From: Nostoc sp. ATCC 53789
GTDB lineage: Bacteria; Cyanobacteriota; Cyanobacteriia; Cyanobacteriales; Nostocaceae
DNA length: 64,000 nt
Direction: 5' to 3'
NCBI RefSeq assembly: GCF_009873495.1
Contig: NZ_CP046706.1
Location: forward strand, 155,531 to 219,530
Shown: one piece after another, positions 27,272 through 36,278 of the stretch
How the letters are laid out: the number at the start of each line of letters is the position of its first letter
How positions within the stretch are numbered: position 1 is the first letter of the stretch
Translations under genes and position numbers: made by a program
Notes under the pieces: generated by a model
The model's input: only the letters and a program-made list of their open reading frames with translations
The model's database searches: none
What the model was told of the DNA's origin: nothing

Positions 27272-28213
27272 ATGAACAAACCACCATCCAGACGCAAGAA
27301 AATTACCCCTGCGACATCTGAGGAACCAAAGCTAGCAACTGACCCTGCTCAGGAAAATACTTCTTTGCACGAAAATCCAGGGGGAGCAACTATCACGGTG
27401 ACGGCTGTTGAAGTAACAGATTTGACCCAGGAAGAACAAAGCTTACGCCTGCATTTAGAACACCGTGTGGAGAGAGCATTTTTGGAGGCGGGTCAAGCGT
27501 TGATGGAGTTGCGGGACAGACGGCTGTACCGTTCCACGCACCGGACTTTTGAAGAATACTGCCGCGAACGCTTCAATTATAGTCGTGACGCGGCTTACTT
27601 GAAGATTTCGGCTACTGTGGTTTATGAGAATCTTCAAAAGTTTTTGCCGACCATTGGTCGGCAAATTCCAATGCCGACCAACGAACGACAATTGCGTTTT
27701 TTGGCGAAAGCCGAGTTGGAACCGGCTGTGCAAGCGGATGTATGGCGGCAGGCAGTGGAGCAAGCTGGCAATAAGATTCCATCCGGTCGCATAGTGAAAG
27801 ATGTTGTAGATAGGATACGCGAAAGGACGAAAGTACCCAATCCTTACCACGTTGGGGAGATATGCGTTCTTCTACCCAAAGATAATGCAGACTTGAGAGG
27901 TAAAGCGGGTTATTGGGGCGTGGTCAGCCATGTTGGAGAATACAGTTGTACACTCCAGATATGGGACGGTGACTATACCGTAAAAATCGAACACCTGAAA
28001 TCACTGGAATTACTTGATGAAGATTGCCAATTCATGCAGCAGTTATGTGTGAGGTTACGGCAGTTGCATCAAGTGGACAGGCGTGACGAGGCTGTGGATT
28101 GGCTGTTGCAGTGGTTGGGGAAACAGGCCAAACCTTATCTGTCATCCTTGCAGTCAAAGCTGCTGGCGTTTGTTGAGAGAGAGTACAACCTGGTTTGGAA
28201 GCAGCAGAAGTGA
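27272..28213 (+). CDS. plasmid-associated protein with DUF3102-like helical domain
   Basis: The ATG at 27272, behind GAGGTGGGG, gives 313 residues; an upstream TTG is less likely. Residues 1-50 are basic and disordered. Residues about 55-165 contain the motif ALMELRDRRLYRSTHRTFEEYCRERFNYSRDAAYLKISA, seen in proteins of cyanobacterial plasmids and mobile elements with a DUF3102-like helix-turn-helix. Residues about 190-250 look like a small beta barrel (GEICVLLPKDNADLRGKAGYWGVV). The C-terminus is helical. Probably DNA-binding, for maintenance or regulation. A second plasmid-type gene so far from the replication gene supports the whole left part being one replicon. Confidence 0.65.
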   Translation: MNKPPSRRKKITPATSEEPKLATDPAQENTSLHENPGGATITVTAVEVTDLTQEEQSLRLHLEHRVERAFLEAGQALMELRDRRLYRSTHRTFEEYCRERFNYSRDAAYLKISATVVYENLQKFLPTIGRQIPMPTNERQLRFLAKAELEPAVQADVWRQAVEQAGNKIPSGRIVKDVVDRIRERTKVPNPYHVGEICVLLPKDNADLRGKAGYWGVVSHVGEYSCTLQIWDGDYTVKIEHLKSLELLDEDCQFMQQLCVRLRQLHQVDRRDEAVDWLLQWLGKQAKPYLSSLQSKLLAFVEREYNLVWKQQK

Positions 28214-28775
28214 TGAGATAGCTAGTAAACAATAGGTTAATCCAACAAATACACAATGCAACAATTAACTCATTGCATGAAAGCGGTAAGCGATCGCGGA
28301 GGGTCTGGTAGAGTTGCCATGCTGGAAGGCTTATCGGTTCAAGAAGAAATCTGAGTAGGTCATGGGGAGTGTCCTTTTATAGCCGCCATAACCGGACAGT
28401 TACCATTTTTCCCTCATGACATAGCACTAAATCTTACCAGCACTTCAAATTAAAGGTAAAGCAGTGCTAGTCATCAGTCACGATGATAAATATTTCCATT
28501 TAGCATCTCGCATTGTAAGGCTGGATTACGGACATCTTAAGTATGAGTCATGAAAATTATGTATTCCAAACCCGACAACTTACTGCATCCACTGTACCCA
28601 ATCAGGCGCAGATGTCATCAATTGACTAAACTTATCAGTGTAAGTATCGTCAAACTCTAGCATCACTCCCCATCGCTCATCACTCGTGAATCGGAAAATT
28701 GGAACTGAAGCCGATGCAGAGGAACATAACCGCCACAAAGCTGAAGTAAGCGCAGCAGATGATTAGCTCTACGAT
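28214..28775. other. decayed region left of the IS4-type element
   Basis: It contains an HIP1 site near 28290, the ABC-exporter tail at 28431-28553, and on the minus strand a 43-codon open tail (28580-28710, ending DWVQWMQ) that looks like the C-terminus of a lost gene. No intact gene is seen. Confidence 0.5.
28431..28553 (+). pseudogene. C-terminal remnant of a peptide-exporter ABC ATPase
   Basis: Forty codons read ILPALQIKGKAVLVISHDDKYF... and RIVRLDYGHLKYES, then a stop. This is the end of an ABC ATPase, with the H-loop His in VISHDD, most like the cyclic-peptide/siderophore exporter group (SyrD/PvdE type), whose tail reads SHDD.YYHLADRI..LDYG. A stop precedes the first codon, and no Walker A or B is present, so it is a remnant. 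Confidence 0.65.
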
Positions 28776-30282
28776 CCAGCCCTCTCAATATTGACAAATA
28801 GTACACTATGTGAGTTTTCTAAGAAGGTAAGACTAAAACTGCACTTAAGCGCTTATGTTATCTCCCCTATTTGATGCTTTTGTAGAGGCAAGCCCCGTCA
28901 GTGTAATGATGCGAGTCCTAATGGAAAACATTTTTAATTCCTCGCGAATGAATCAAATATTTGATACATCAAGCGTTCGCCAATACTCTCAAGAGCTACT
29001 GTTTTCGACTCAGGTGGATTTGATGAGTCTAGTAGTGTGTGGGATGTATCCCTCGGTTCATGCAGCCTATCAGAAGAAGGCAGTGGAGGTAAGTGTCAGC
29101 GCCACAGCGTTATACAACAAACTGCAACGGATTGAACTGCCTGTAAGTCGGGCATTAGTGCATGAGACAGCATCTGACCTCCAGCAGTTGCTGTTGATGT
29201 TGAATGTGGAACGCCCCAGTCCTCTAGGAAAACAATATCGGTTGCGGATTGTAGATGGCAGTTGTTTAGCCGGAACCGAACGCAGACTAGCAGCGCTGCG
29301 CCCCCATGCAGCCAAACCATTACCCGGAAAAACAATCGCCATTCTCGACCCAGGGACAAAACTGGTGGTTGATGTGATTCCTTGTGAAGACGGTCATTCC
29401 CAAGAACGCTCCAAGTTTCATCAGGTTTTGGCACAAGTGCAACCCCAACAGGTATGGATTGCAGACCGTAACTTTTGTACCGCAGGATTTCTCCATACTA
29501 TTGCCAAACTTGGAGCGTTTTTTGTGATTCGTCAACACGGGGGTTTAGGATACGAGCCTTTTGGTGAGTTACAAGCTGTTGGGTTGTGCCAAACAGGAAC
29601 TGTGTTTGAACAACAGGTGGAAATTGTCCATGAGGGAGGGACTTTTCGGTGTCGCCGTATCGTAGTTAAGTTGACTCGTCCCACCCGTGACCAAGAGTGG
29701 GAAATTGCCATTTTTACCAACTTACCACCCACTGACGCAGACGGCATTCTGGTGGCACAACTCTATCAAGGGCGGTGGAGTGTGGAAACTTTATTCCAAA
29801 CTGTGACCCAAAACTTTCATGGAGAAATTGAAACCCTAGCTTATCCTAAAGCTGCCTTATTCTCCTACTGCATGGCACTGTCAGCCTACAACCTTTTAGC
29901 GACACTTAAAGCAGTTCTTGGCAGTGTACATGGGGTAGACAAAATCGATATTGGGCTATCCGATTTTTACCTAGTAGATGATATCCATTCCATCTATCGG
30001 GGCATGATGATTGCTATTCCTCCGGTTCATTGGCAATTCTTTGAGGAGTTTACCAACATTCAGATGGTAGACGTTCTCCAGCATCTAGCAACCAAAGTAC
30101 ATCTCAAATCTTTTCGCAAACACCCCAGAAGTCCCAAAAAGAAACGACCACCACTCTCTGTTGATGGCAAACATTCCCACTGTTCCACTACTCGAAAGCT
30201 CAAGCAATACAAAGCAGCTCTTGATGCTATCCCGTGAAGCAATTTCATAAAATATGTTATTTGTCAATATTGAGAGGGCTGG
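28776..30282 (+). mobile_element. complete IS4-type insertion sequence, 1507 bp
   Basis: Perfect 25-bp terminal inverted repeats lie at 28776-28800 and 30258-30282 (outer bases CCAGCCCTCTCAATATTGAC). They are flanked by the exact 9-bp direct repeat CTCTACGAT at 28767-28775 and 30283-30291, the expected target duplication. The single transposase gene is intact. Perfect ends and duplication imply a recent insertion. Confidence 0.92.
28855..30237 (+). CDS. IS4-family DDE transposase
   Basis: A 460-residue intact transposase inside the element's inverted repeats. The catalytic acids are visible: D134 in RIVDGSC, D204 in WIADRNF and E311 in the IS4 signature (Y304..R307...E311 in LYQGRWSVETLFQ). 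The C-terminal 30 residues are strongly basic. The enzyme cuts and re-inserts its own element. No frameshift or stop. Confidence 0.92.
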   Translation: MLSPLFDAFVEASPVSVMMRVLMENIFNSSRMNQIFDTSSVRQYSQELLFSTQVDLMSLVVCGMYPSVHAAYQKKAVEVSVSATALYNKLQRIELPVSRALVHETASDLQQLLLMLNVERPSPLGKQYRLRIVDGSCLAGTERRLAALRPHAAKPLPGKTIAILDPGTKLVVDVIPCEDGHSQERSKFHQVLAQVQPQQVWIADRNFCTAGFLHTIAKLGAFFVIRQHGGLGYEPFGELQAVGLCQTGTVFEQQVEIVHEGGTFRCRRIVVKLTRPTRDQEWEIAIFTNLPPTDADGILVAQLYQGRWSVETLFQTVTQNFHGEIETLAYPKAALFSYCMALSAYNLLATLKAVLGSVHGVDKIDIGLSDFYLVDDIHSIYRGMMIAIPPVHWQFFEEFTNIQMVDVLQHLATKVHLKSFRKHPRSPKKKRPPLSVDGKHSHCSTTRKLKQYKAALDAIP

Positions 30283-30883
30283 CTCTACGATCCTAACGTG
30301 GCAAAACTTACTAGAGAAGAGTAAAAATCCTGTAATCTTGACCTTGTAGCGAAATAATGGTGCGAAAACTTGGCATGAAATTGTCTAAAACCAGAGGCAA
30401 CATCGTTTGAAGTACTCGATTGTGTTCAAAAAAAATGCCCTTCGTGCGGTCAAGCAATGTGGAATGAATACAATAATCCTCGACATATAAGAACGTTAAA
30501 CGGGGTAGTAGAACTACAACTAAAAATTCGTCGATGTCAAAATAATTCATGTCTGCGGTACAAAAAAGCATATCGACCAGAGCAAGAAGGGTCACTCGCT
30601 CTACCACAAAACGAATTTGGTTTGGATGTGATTTTATAAGGAGCATTACGCTACCAGGAACATAGAAGTGTTCCCCAAATACACGCTCACCTCGAATTAA
30701 AAGGTATATGTATAAGTCAACGAACGGTCACGCACCTAATTGACAGATATGACGAGTTACTTTCTTTATGGCTAAAAGACCATAAAAGGTTAAAAGCAAT
30801 AGTGGCTAATCAAGGACGGGTTATATTAGCGATCGATGGAATGCAGCCAGAAATTGGACATGAGGTATTATGTATGCTTTGAA

Positions 30884-31142
30884 TCATAATGTGAGAAAAA
30901 TTTTGATCCATAAATTAGAAAAAAGTTAACGAAAATTCAGGCTTTCGTGCTAATCAAAAATTAAAACTTTGAATCAAATTATGAGTGAGAGTTGAAATTC
31001 TGAATCATAACTAGAGAATGAGTTGAAAAAACACAATTGGACAAAACTTGCACAAAAAATCCCTGACAAAATTTCTCTAACTTAAACTTTCAATTCAGAA
31101 TATGGTTCAAATACCAATGTTATGGTTCAAAACTTTTACACA
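30884..31142. repeat. nested MITE-like insertion inside the dead transposase
   Basis: The left part (GTGAGAAAAATTTTGATCCAT) and the inverse of the right part (GTGTAAAAGTTTTGAACCAT) match imperfectly over about 28 bases. The segment is AT-rich, non-coding, and sits where about 60 transposase residues are missing. Confidence 0.5.
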
Positions 31143-31373
31143 AGCTGTTAGGGTAGCATTACTTAGTATTGCTCATGGTTTATGTCATTATCATTACCTG
31201 AAGGAAGCAATTAAACCCATATATGAGGCGGATCGACATGCAAAAAAGGAATAAAAAAAAAGGTTAGAGGATTACGAGACATTGAATGTAGTGTTGTCAA
31301 TGAAGATCAGAAAATGGCGACTATTATTGAAGATTATTGCTCGGCAGTACGTAGTTCTATAACCAATGATGGT

Positions 31374-31552
31374 CAAACCAATTCGCAATTGACAATTCGC
31401 AATTCGCAGTTGAATTCAAAGTTAGCTCTGAACCCACCCCTGAATTGAGTCTACTGATTTAGAGAATCAGAGTTAGCTCTGAGACCCATTAATTAACAAT
31501 TCAACAATTAAGTAATTTCTTGTCTTTAATTGCGAATTGCGAATTGACAATT
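31374..31552. repeat. palindromic AATTCGC repeat inserted in the dead transposase
   Basis: Tandem CAATTCGC-type units at the left (31379-31412) are the inverse of GCGAATT units at the right (31527-31550). The segment interrupts the protein between SITNDG and HPPLEASG, so it is an insertion of an intergenic-type repeat. Confidence 0.7.
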
Positions 31553-32539
31553 GTTTCGGTCATCCACCGTTAGAGGCATCTGGATTAAAGTTACAAGAAA
31601 ATTTGACGTTGATAGAACAAAGCTTAGAACGGATGGAAAAAAAGTGCTTTACCACCACCTTTAGTCAACCTAAAATACTGATAGCCAAGGGATTATCTGC
31701 GACTGTATCTTTATTTTCACTTGTTAGGGTTGCATATCAGTGGGTTGATAAAGCTAGTTATATTCTCAACAATAAAATAGCTTTTGATGCTGCTGGAGTC
31801 AAACAAAGTTATCAACAACTGTTAACAGAAATGTCCCAACAAAAATAGAAAGCTGGTACACTGAATACCGCAATCGATAACTTTATAAAAACCACCCATA
31901 ACTACTGGTCTAGACTTTTTCATTGTTACGAAATTGAAGATTTTTCCAGAACTAATAATGACTTAGAACATGCTTTTGGTATGTTACGTCATCATCAACG
32001 TCGTTGTACTGGTCGTAAGGTTGCTCCCTCATCCCTCGTTATTCGTGGCTCTGTCAAACTTGCCTGTGCGTAGGCGTAGCCCGTCGTAGACATCGCTACT
32101 AAGCTTCACTCTTTTACCGCATCTGATTTAGCACAAGTTGATATTCATACTTGGCTCGAATTACGATCTCAACTGCAAAAACACCACAAAGCCAGAATTG
32201 AACAATATCGATTTCTCAGAGACCCCAAGGGTTACTTGGCTAATTTAGAGAGTCGTCTTCTCTAGTAAGTTTTACCATACTAGGTTTTTCTTGTTCTCAA
32301 ATCCTGTTGCCATGACTCGGATCTTGCAGCTAGATGGTAAGAATTATACCCTAGCTCGCATAGTGCCACTTTCAACCCGACGTTGCAGTTCAGGTAAGTC
32401 CGCTTGTCAATAGGGTTTGAGACGCGCTAACCCTGGGGTATGAAGACTTAAACGATCATGAACAATTACGTCATGACAAGATGTTCGTCTTGGCGAGCAG
32501 CATCGCATAAATTTTTACCATTTTTAGTATTTCCAGGCT

Positions 32540-34015
32540 CTAAGTGTGGAGCAAAGAGTTTCTTTGGAGAGGGATTACCTGTACCAATCCTAATTTTGGC
32601 TGAGTTGTAACATATAGACCATCAACTGCCCCAACTGCCGATAGTATGGAAAATCCCTCGACTGCATTGAAAAACTGGGCATTTGTCTTCATTACCTCGT
32701 TACCTTTTTCCCTTTCGATTGCCAACGCCTGCTTGTCTTGCCTAATGCTGTGGCTTGACTGAATCCGCTGAGACATCTCTGCCATAACAAAATCGGCAAT
32801 CCCCTCCTTAGCGTCCTCCAAGTCCTCGACGCCGGACACCAGATTCAAGAATGCTAGCTTTAGGTTAGAACTGCCGAAGTCACGGCGACTAAGCCGTTGT
32901 GCCTCCCAGAAATAGGAATCCTTGCCACGGTTTTGATCGTAGAAGGCTGATACGAACACTAAGAAACGCAAATAAGCCTGCCGATAGCTCTGATCGTAGA
33001 AAGAAGCAGCTTGTGACTCAGTCACCTCGCCACGTATAACACTTGTGATACTGGCTGCGGCTAACAAAGCGCTATAAGTAGCAAGATGCACCCCACTCGA
33101 TAGTAGGGGGTCTAGGAAGCAAGCAGCGTCTCCCGATATGAAGTAGGCTGGTCCTGAAAAGGAGTCGGAAGTGTAAGAGTAATCTTGCTCAACTTTCACG
33201 TCTGAGACTAGCTCCCCTAGTGCAACCAGATCCGCTATCAAGGGACACTCTGCAATCGCCTCCACGTAGATATCCTTCAAGTTCTTAGTCAGTCTCTCCT
33301 TGTAGGTTGACTTATGCATCACTACACCAACGCTCATAATTTCCTCATCCAAAGGAATTCCCCACACCCAACCATCTGGAATGGAGCCCAAGGCAATCGC
33401 ACCCGACTGACCTTTAGGTAGTCTCAAGGCGTTTTTCCAGTACCCCCAGATGCCAACATTCTGGAATACGTCGTGTAGACGGCGGTTTTTCAGATACTCC
33501 GTCGCCATGATCCCAGCACGACCTGAAGCGTCAATCATAAAGTCAAAAGAAATCTCCCCGGTAGTATCATTTGATTGTGACCAAGTAGCGCTGCGCGGGC
33601 GATCGCCATCAAAAGACAACTGGCGAATTTTAGTCCCTTCAAAAACCTTCACACCCTGGCTCTTTGAATGCTCTAAAAGCAAGTGGTCGAATTCGTCACG
33701 GCGAACTTGGAAGCTGTAGGTGTTGTCCCCCGTAAGTTCCCCAAAATTGAGGCTCCACTTTTCCGTTCCCCATTCTATGTACGCTCCAGGTTTACGCTGA
33801 AAGCCATAAGCTTCAATTTTCTCGCGTACGCCAAGCAGGTCAAAAATTTCTAAAGCAGAGGGCAAAAGAGATTCCCCAACGTGGTAACGCGGGAATACCT
33901 CTCGTTCTAACAGCGTTACATCAAAGCCCTCACGAGCCAATAGGGTAGCAGCAGTAGATCCAGAAGGTCCCCCTCCGATAATTAGAATCTGTGTGGAATT
34001 AGGCAGTGTAGACAT
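32540..34015 (-). CDS. crpH: CrpH flavin-dependent halogenase (cryptophycin)
   Basis: The ATG at 34015 has GGAGAAG nine bases upstream and starts just before the FAD-binding GGGPSGS loop, so it is preferred over the ATG at 34081; it gives 491 residues. The halogenase signature WxWxIP is visible (WVWGIP, about residues 216-221), and the FAD-family motif GDAACFLDPLLSSG follows. In the known pathway this enzyme places chlorine at C3 of the O-methyltyrosine unit. It needs reduced flavin from a partner reductase, not seen here. It is the last gene of the cluster, separated from crpG by an IS6-type scar. The gene itself is intact. Confidence 0.87.
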   Translation of the reverse strand: MSTLPNSTQILIIGGGPSGSTAATLLAREGFDVTLLEREVFPRYHVGESLLPSALEIFDLLGVREKIEAYGFQRKPGAYIEWGTEKWSLNFGELTGDNTYSFQVRRDEFDHLLLEHSKSQGVKVFEGTKIRQLSFDGDRPRSATWSQSNDTTGEISFDFMIDASGRAGIMATEYLKNRRLHDVFQNVGIWGYWKNALRLPKGQSGAIALGSIPDGWVWGIPLDEEIMSVGVVMHKSTYKERLTKNLKDIYVEAIAECPLIADLVALGELVSDVKVEQDYSYTSDSFSGPAYFISGDAACFLDPLLSSGVHLATYSALLAAASITSVIRGEVTESQAASFYDQSYRQAYLRFLVFVSAFYDQNRGKDSYFWEAQRLSRRDFGSSNLKLAFLNLVSGVEDLEDAKEGIADFVMAEMSQRIQSSHSIRQDKQALAIEREKGNEVMKTNAQFFNAVEGFSILSAVGAVDGLYVTTQPKLGLVQVIPLQRNSLLHT

Positions 34016-34105
34016 TGCAGGTTTCTTCTCCAAAAGATACAGTATTTTCGCAACAATGGCGGTTGTGTCGCCTAGGGACAAACAATCTGTCTTACTCGTG
34101 TGGCA

Positions 34106-34436
34106 TTAAGCGACAACTCCAAAGATTTCTTTGATAAACTTGGCTTGAGCTACACTGTTCCCCGGCCGATAAAGATACTTCCACTCCCCTTTAACTTGGA
34201 TGTAAGTTTCGTCTACCCGCCATGAATCATTCGTCTGCTTCAAATAAATGAGGACGAATCCGAAATCCAGTTCCAAGCCGCATTTCAACACCCATCAATT
34301 CAGGGTGGAATGATCCACGTCTATGCCTCGCTCCTACATCATCTCCTCCAAGTCCCAATAGAACAACGAGCGGCAGTACCAACGCACATTAAGCAGGATG
34401 ATTTCTGGCAAAAGGTGACGCCATTTGAACAGGGAG
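34106..34436 (-). pseudogene. IS6-type transposase remnant between crpG and crpH
   Basis: Minus-strand blocks match IS6/IS240 transposases: KWRHLLPEIILLNVRWY, DLEEMM then ERGIDVDHSTLN (with in-frame stops at two places), WVLKCGLELD, SWRVDETYIQVKGEWKYLYR, and a tail KFIKEIFGVVA. The catalytic region after the first Asp is largely deleted. No perfect terminal repeats remain. It lies entirely in the spacer between two biosynthetic genes. Confidence 0.75.
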
Positions 34437-34657
34437 CGAGTGGAAATGGAAAGCTAAGAGCCTGTCAAGAAACAACTTTTACAATTTATTATCTAGAAAG
34501 CTTACTGAGAAAGCATTTCTAGCTCAAAAGAGGCAAGGTTGTTACATGACAAGCTCTAAGCATTAACGACAAGGATTTCCTACCCTGCACTATCTCACTC
34601 AGCTTTTTGCGACACAACCTTTAAAAGCACACTTTTAAAATGCGATGGGCTTACGCC

Positions 34658-34999
34658 TTACAGGTACTTGAGAAACTTGTTGTTTTCATCCACGATAATT
34701 TTTTTCGGTTCCTTGATTTCGTCAGTTACCTCGAATGCTAGCAATGTGATAAGGTCTCCTGAATTGACTAGGTGGGCGGAGCCACCGTTCATACAGATTA
34801 CCCCGGAATTTTCCTCACCTTCTAGGACATAGGTTTCTAGACGATTACCATTAGTGTTGTCCACCACCATAACCTTTTCACCCGGTAGTATGTCTGCCTT
34901 TTCCATCAGAACTTTGTCTACTGTAATACTTCCGATGTAGTTAACGTTGGCTTCCGTCACCGTCGCTCTGTGAATTTTCGACTTCAACATAATACGCAT
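34658..34999 (-). CDS. crpG: CrpG PanD-like decarboxylase (cryptophycin unit C precursor)
   Basis: The ATG at 34999 has AGGAAAG eight bases upstream and aligns with the usual PanD start (MRIMLKSKIHRATV); an ATG at 35014 overlaps crpF but is less likely. 113 residues. PanD-type proenzymes self-cleave at Gly-Ser to form a pyruvoyl group; here YIGS puts this at G23-S24. K8 and the R..TY motif in NGNRLETY are also conserved. In the cryptophycin pathway the enzyme decarboxylates methylaspartate to 3-amino-2-methylpropionate, and can give beta-alanine, for CrpD. Housekeeping PanD is the only alternative, and context argues against it. Confidence 0.87.
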   Translation of the reverse strand: MRIMLKSKIHRATVTEANVNYIGSITVDKVLMEKADILPGEKVMVVDNTNGNRLETYVLEGEENSGVICMNGGSAHLVNSGDLITLLAFEVTDEIKEPKKIIVDENNKFLKYL

Positions 35000-35010
35000 C
35001 GTTTCTTTCC

Positions 35011-35895
35011 TCATGTGGCTTTAAATTTCAATTGAGTTGACTGAGAAATATCTGAGCCTATATCTATTTGAGATGGCTGATACTTTTTAGCAAATAAACT
35101 CAAGTTTTTTGGGGCTATAGAAATACCAAACTTTAAATTTATAATATCAGATTGTCCATCAAACCAAAGTCGATTTAGTAGCCTATACTCTTGTTTGGAA
35201 AATGCAGTTCTTCCATGCAAAACTCTAGTATTATCTACAATAATTATTTGGTTTTGTGCAAGTTTAAAAATTACTTGATTGTCAGGATTATTTACAAAGT
35301 TTTCAAATGATTTAAATGCCGCAAAACTTTTCGATTCAACCGAAACATGAGCTGCATTATCTGCTCTAAACCTTACAATAAGCCCAGCATGATGTTCTTC
35401 AAAAATAGGTTTAGTTGCTTTTTTATTATCTCTTTTGACTGTAATCGCATCAGGATTAAACAAAGTTAACAATCCAACTGGGTTTGTCCGCTTTAGATGT
35501 TCATATACCAGCTTGCCATCAATAAGCTTGGTGAACCCGCCATTTGCAGCAGCAATCTGGCACTGCATTGCCATTACTTTTGGTGGAGTAATTGTGAACG
35601 CTCCATCCGTATGTAACGATAAATCTGTAGTTGTAGTATTTACATATTCTGGATAACTATCAACAGGACTGATGGGAACAATTCCCTGTGAATCAGAATG
35701 TTCGTGCTGAATAATTGTTCCAAAATAATCAGACAATTTTAATAAGTTATTCTTAGGTGTTGCTGAAGGTTCGTGTTCTAGTATTACGAATCCAAACTCA
35801 TTAAATTTATTTGCCATCTCAGCTTCTTTAGAAACTGGCATTTCTAATACACTTTTCACTCTAATTATTAGATTTTCAATTTTTATTGAATACAT
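35011..35895 (-). CDS. crpF: CrpF TauD-like Fe(II)/2-oxoglutarate dioxygenase
   Basis: The ATG at 35895 has AGGAG ten bases upstream (the ATG at 35919 has none), giving 294 residues. The iron-binding triad is visible: H95 and D97 in LHTDGAF, and H227 in RVLHGRT; R242 in NRLWFDG would bind 2-oxoglutarate. TauD/TfdA-fold enzymes hydroxylate unactivated carbons. The cluster contains such an oxygenase, whose place in the pathway is less certain than that of its neighbours. The stop overlaps the first possible crpG start by 4 bp, so crpF and crpG are probably coupled. Confidence 0.84.
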   Translation of the reverse strand: MYSIKIENLIIRVKSVLEMPVSKEAEMANKFNEFGFVILEHEPSATPKNNLLKLSDYFGTIIQHEHSDSQGIVPISPVDSYPEYVNTTTTDLSLHTDGAFTITPPKVMAMQCQIAAANGGFTKLIDGKLVYEHLKRTNPVGLLTLFNPDAITVKRDNKKATKPIFEEHHAGLIVRFRADNAAHVSVESKSFAAFKSFENFVNNPDNQVIFKLAQNQIIIVDNTRVLHGRTAFSKQEYRLLNRLWFDGQSDIINLKFGISIAPKNLSLFAKKYQPSQIDIGSDISQSTQLKFKAT

Positions 35896-36278
35896 TTTTA
35901 ATTTTCTCCTGGATGTCACTGCTCTGCTACAACTAGCTTAATTTTTTTAGAATTCTCATGTTTACAATAAATACGTTTTCAAAAAAAATACTATAAGTCT
36001 TGCTGATATAGGTTGTAAATCCCTCGATATAGCTAGGTAATAATCAAACATAAAATTAAATGCCTCTATTGCATGTTTATTTAGAGCATGATAAGTATGT
36101 TTAAACAGAATTATTTACATTCAGTAGACCAAAAAGCTTTCCAAAAGACTTACCAGCTATTGATTTTCCTTGGGAATGCAATAATCCGCCGATATAAGCT
36201 TTTAAGAGGATGTTTAAAAAATTGGGAGTTGAGTAAAAAATATTTTAAACATCCTCTAATAGTTTAAAATTCAGTTTT
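35896..36278. other. crpE-crpF spacer
   Basis: This 383-bp AT-rich gap is the largest break between crp genes apart from the crpG-crpH spacer, which carries the IS6-type scar. Apart from the hairpin at 36205-36257, no gene is seen. It may carry a promoter for crpF-crpG. Confidence 0.5.
36205..36257 (-). terminator. strong hairpin after crpE
   Basis: A perfect 15-bp inverted repeat (AGAGGATGTTTAAAA and its inverse) with a 23-base loop lies 21 bases after the crpE stop. In the transcript there is no good U-run after the stem, so it may be a weak terminator, an RNA-stabilising 3' end, or a repeat element. Confidence 0.5.

Larger units (their letters stand above)
30357..32265 (+). pseudogene. 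broken transposase gene of the older insertion sequence
   Basis: Recognisable blocks in order: a zinc-ribbon start (CPSCGQAMWNEYNNPRHIRT... IRRCQNNSC), QRTVTHLIDRYDELLSLWL, RVILAIDGMQPEIGHEVL, then after a deletion and insertion LCHYHYLKEAIKPIYEADRHAKK, KMATIIEDYCSAVRSSITNDG, then after another insertion HPPLEASGLKLQENL, and the tail GYLANLESRLL. At least four stops or frame changes occur. It is the large zinc-ribbon transposase type seen in many cyanobacteria; it is dead. Confidence 0.8.
30299..32277 (+). mobile_element. degenerate insertion sequence with nested repeats
   Basis: Ends at 30299-30319 (TGGCAAAACTTACTAGAGAAG) and 32257-32277 are inverse copies with one mismatch, giving 1979 bp. 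The interior is a transposase gene broken by stops and frameshifts and by at least two later insertions (about 30884-31142 and 31374-31552) and one short repeat (near 32068-32095). Only 16 bases separate it from the end of the IS4-type element. The family of this older element is not identified. Confidence 0.75.

Noticed and set aside
32278..32539. Possible sulfotransferase-like fragment between the dead IS and crpH
   Set aside because: A few residues looked suggestive, but no motif, start or continuous frame supports it.
34310..34522. A 70-residue plus-strand protein
   Set aside because: It is the antisense of the IS6-type transposase remnant, whose minus-strand motifs are clearly recognisable.
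34658..34999. PanD as the housekeeping pantothenate enzyme
   Set aside because: It is embedded between crpF and crpH, coupled to crpF, and an NRPS A domain with a beta-amino-type pocket is in the same locus, so a dedicated role is far more likely.
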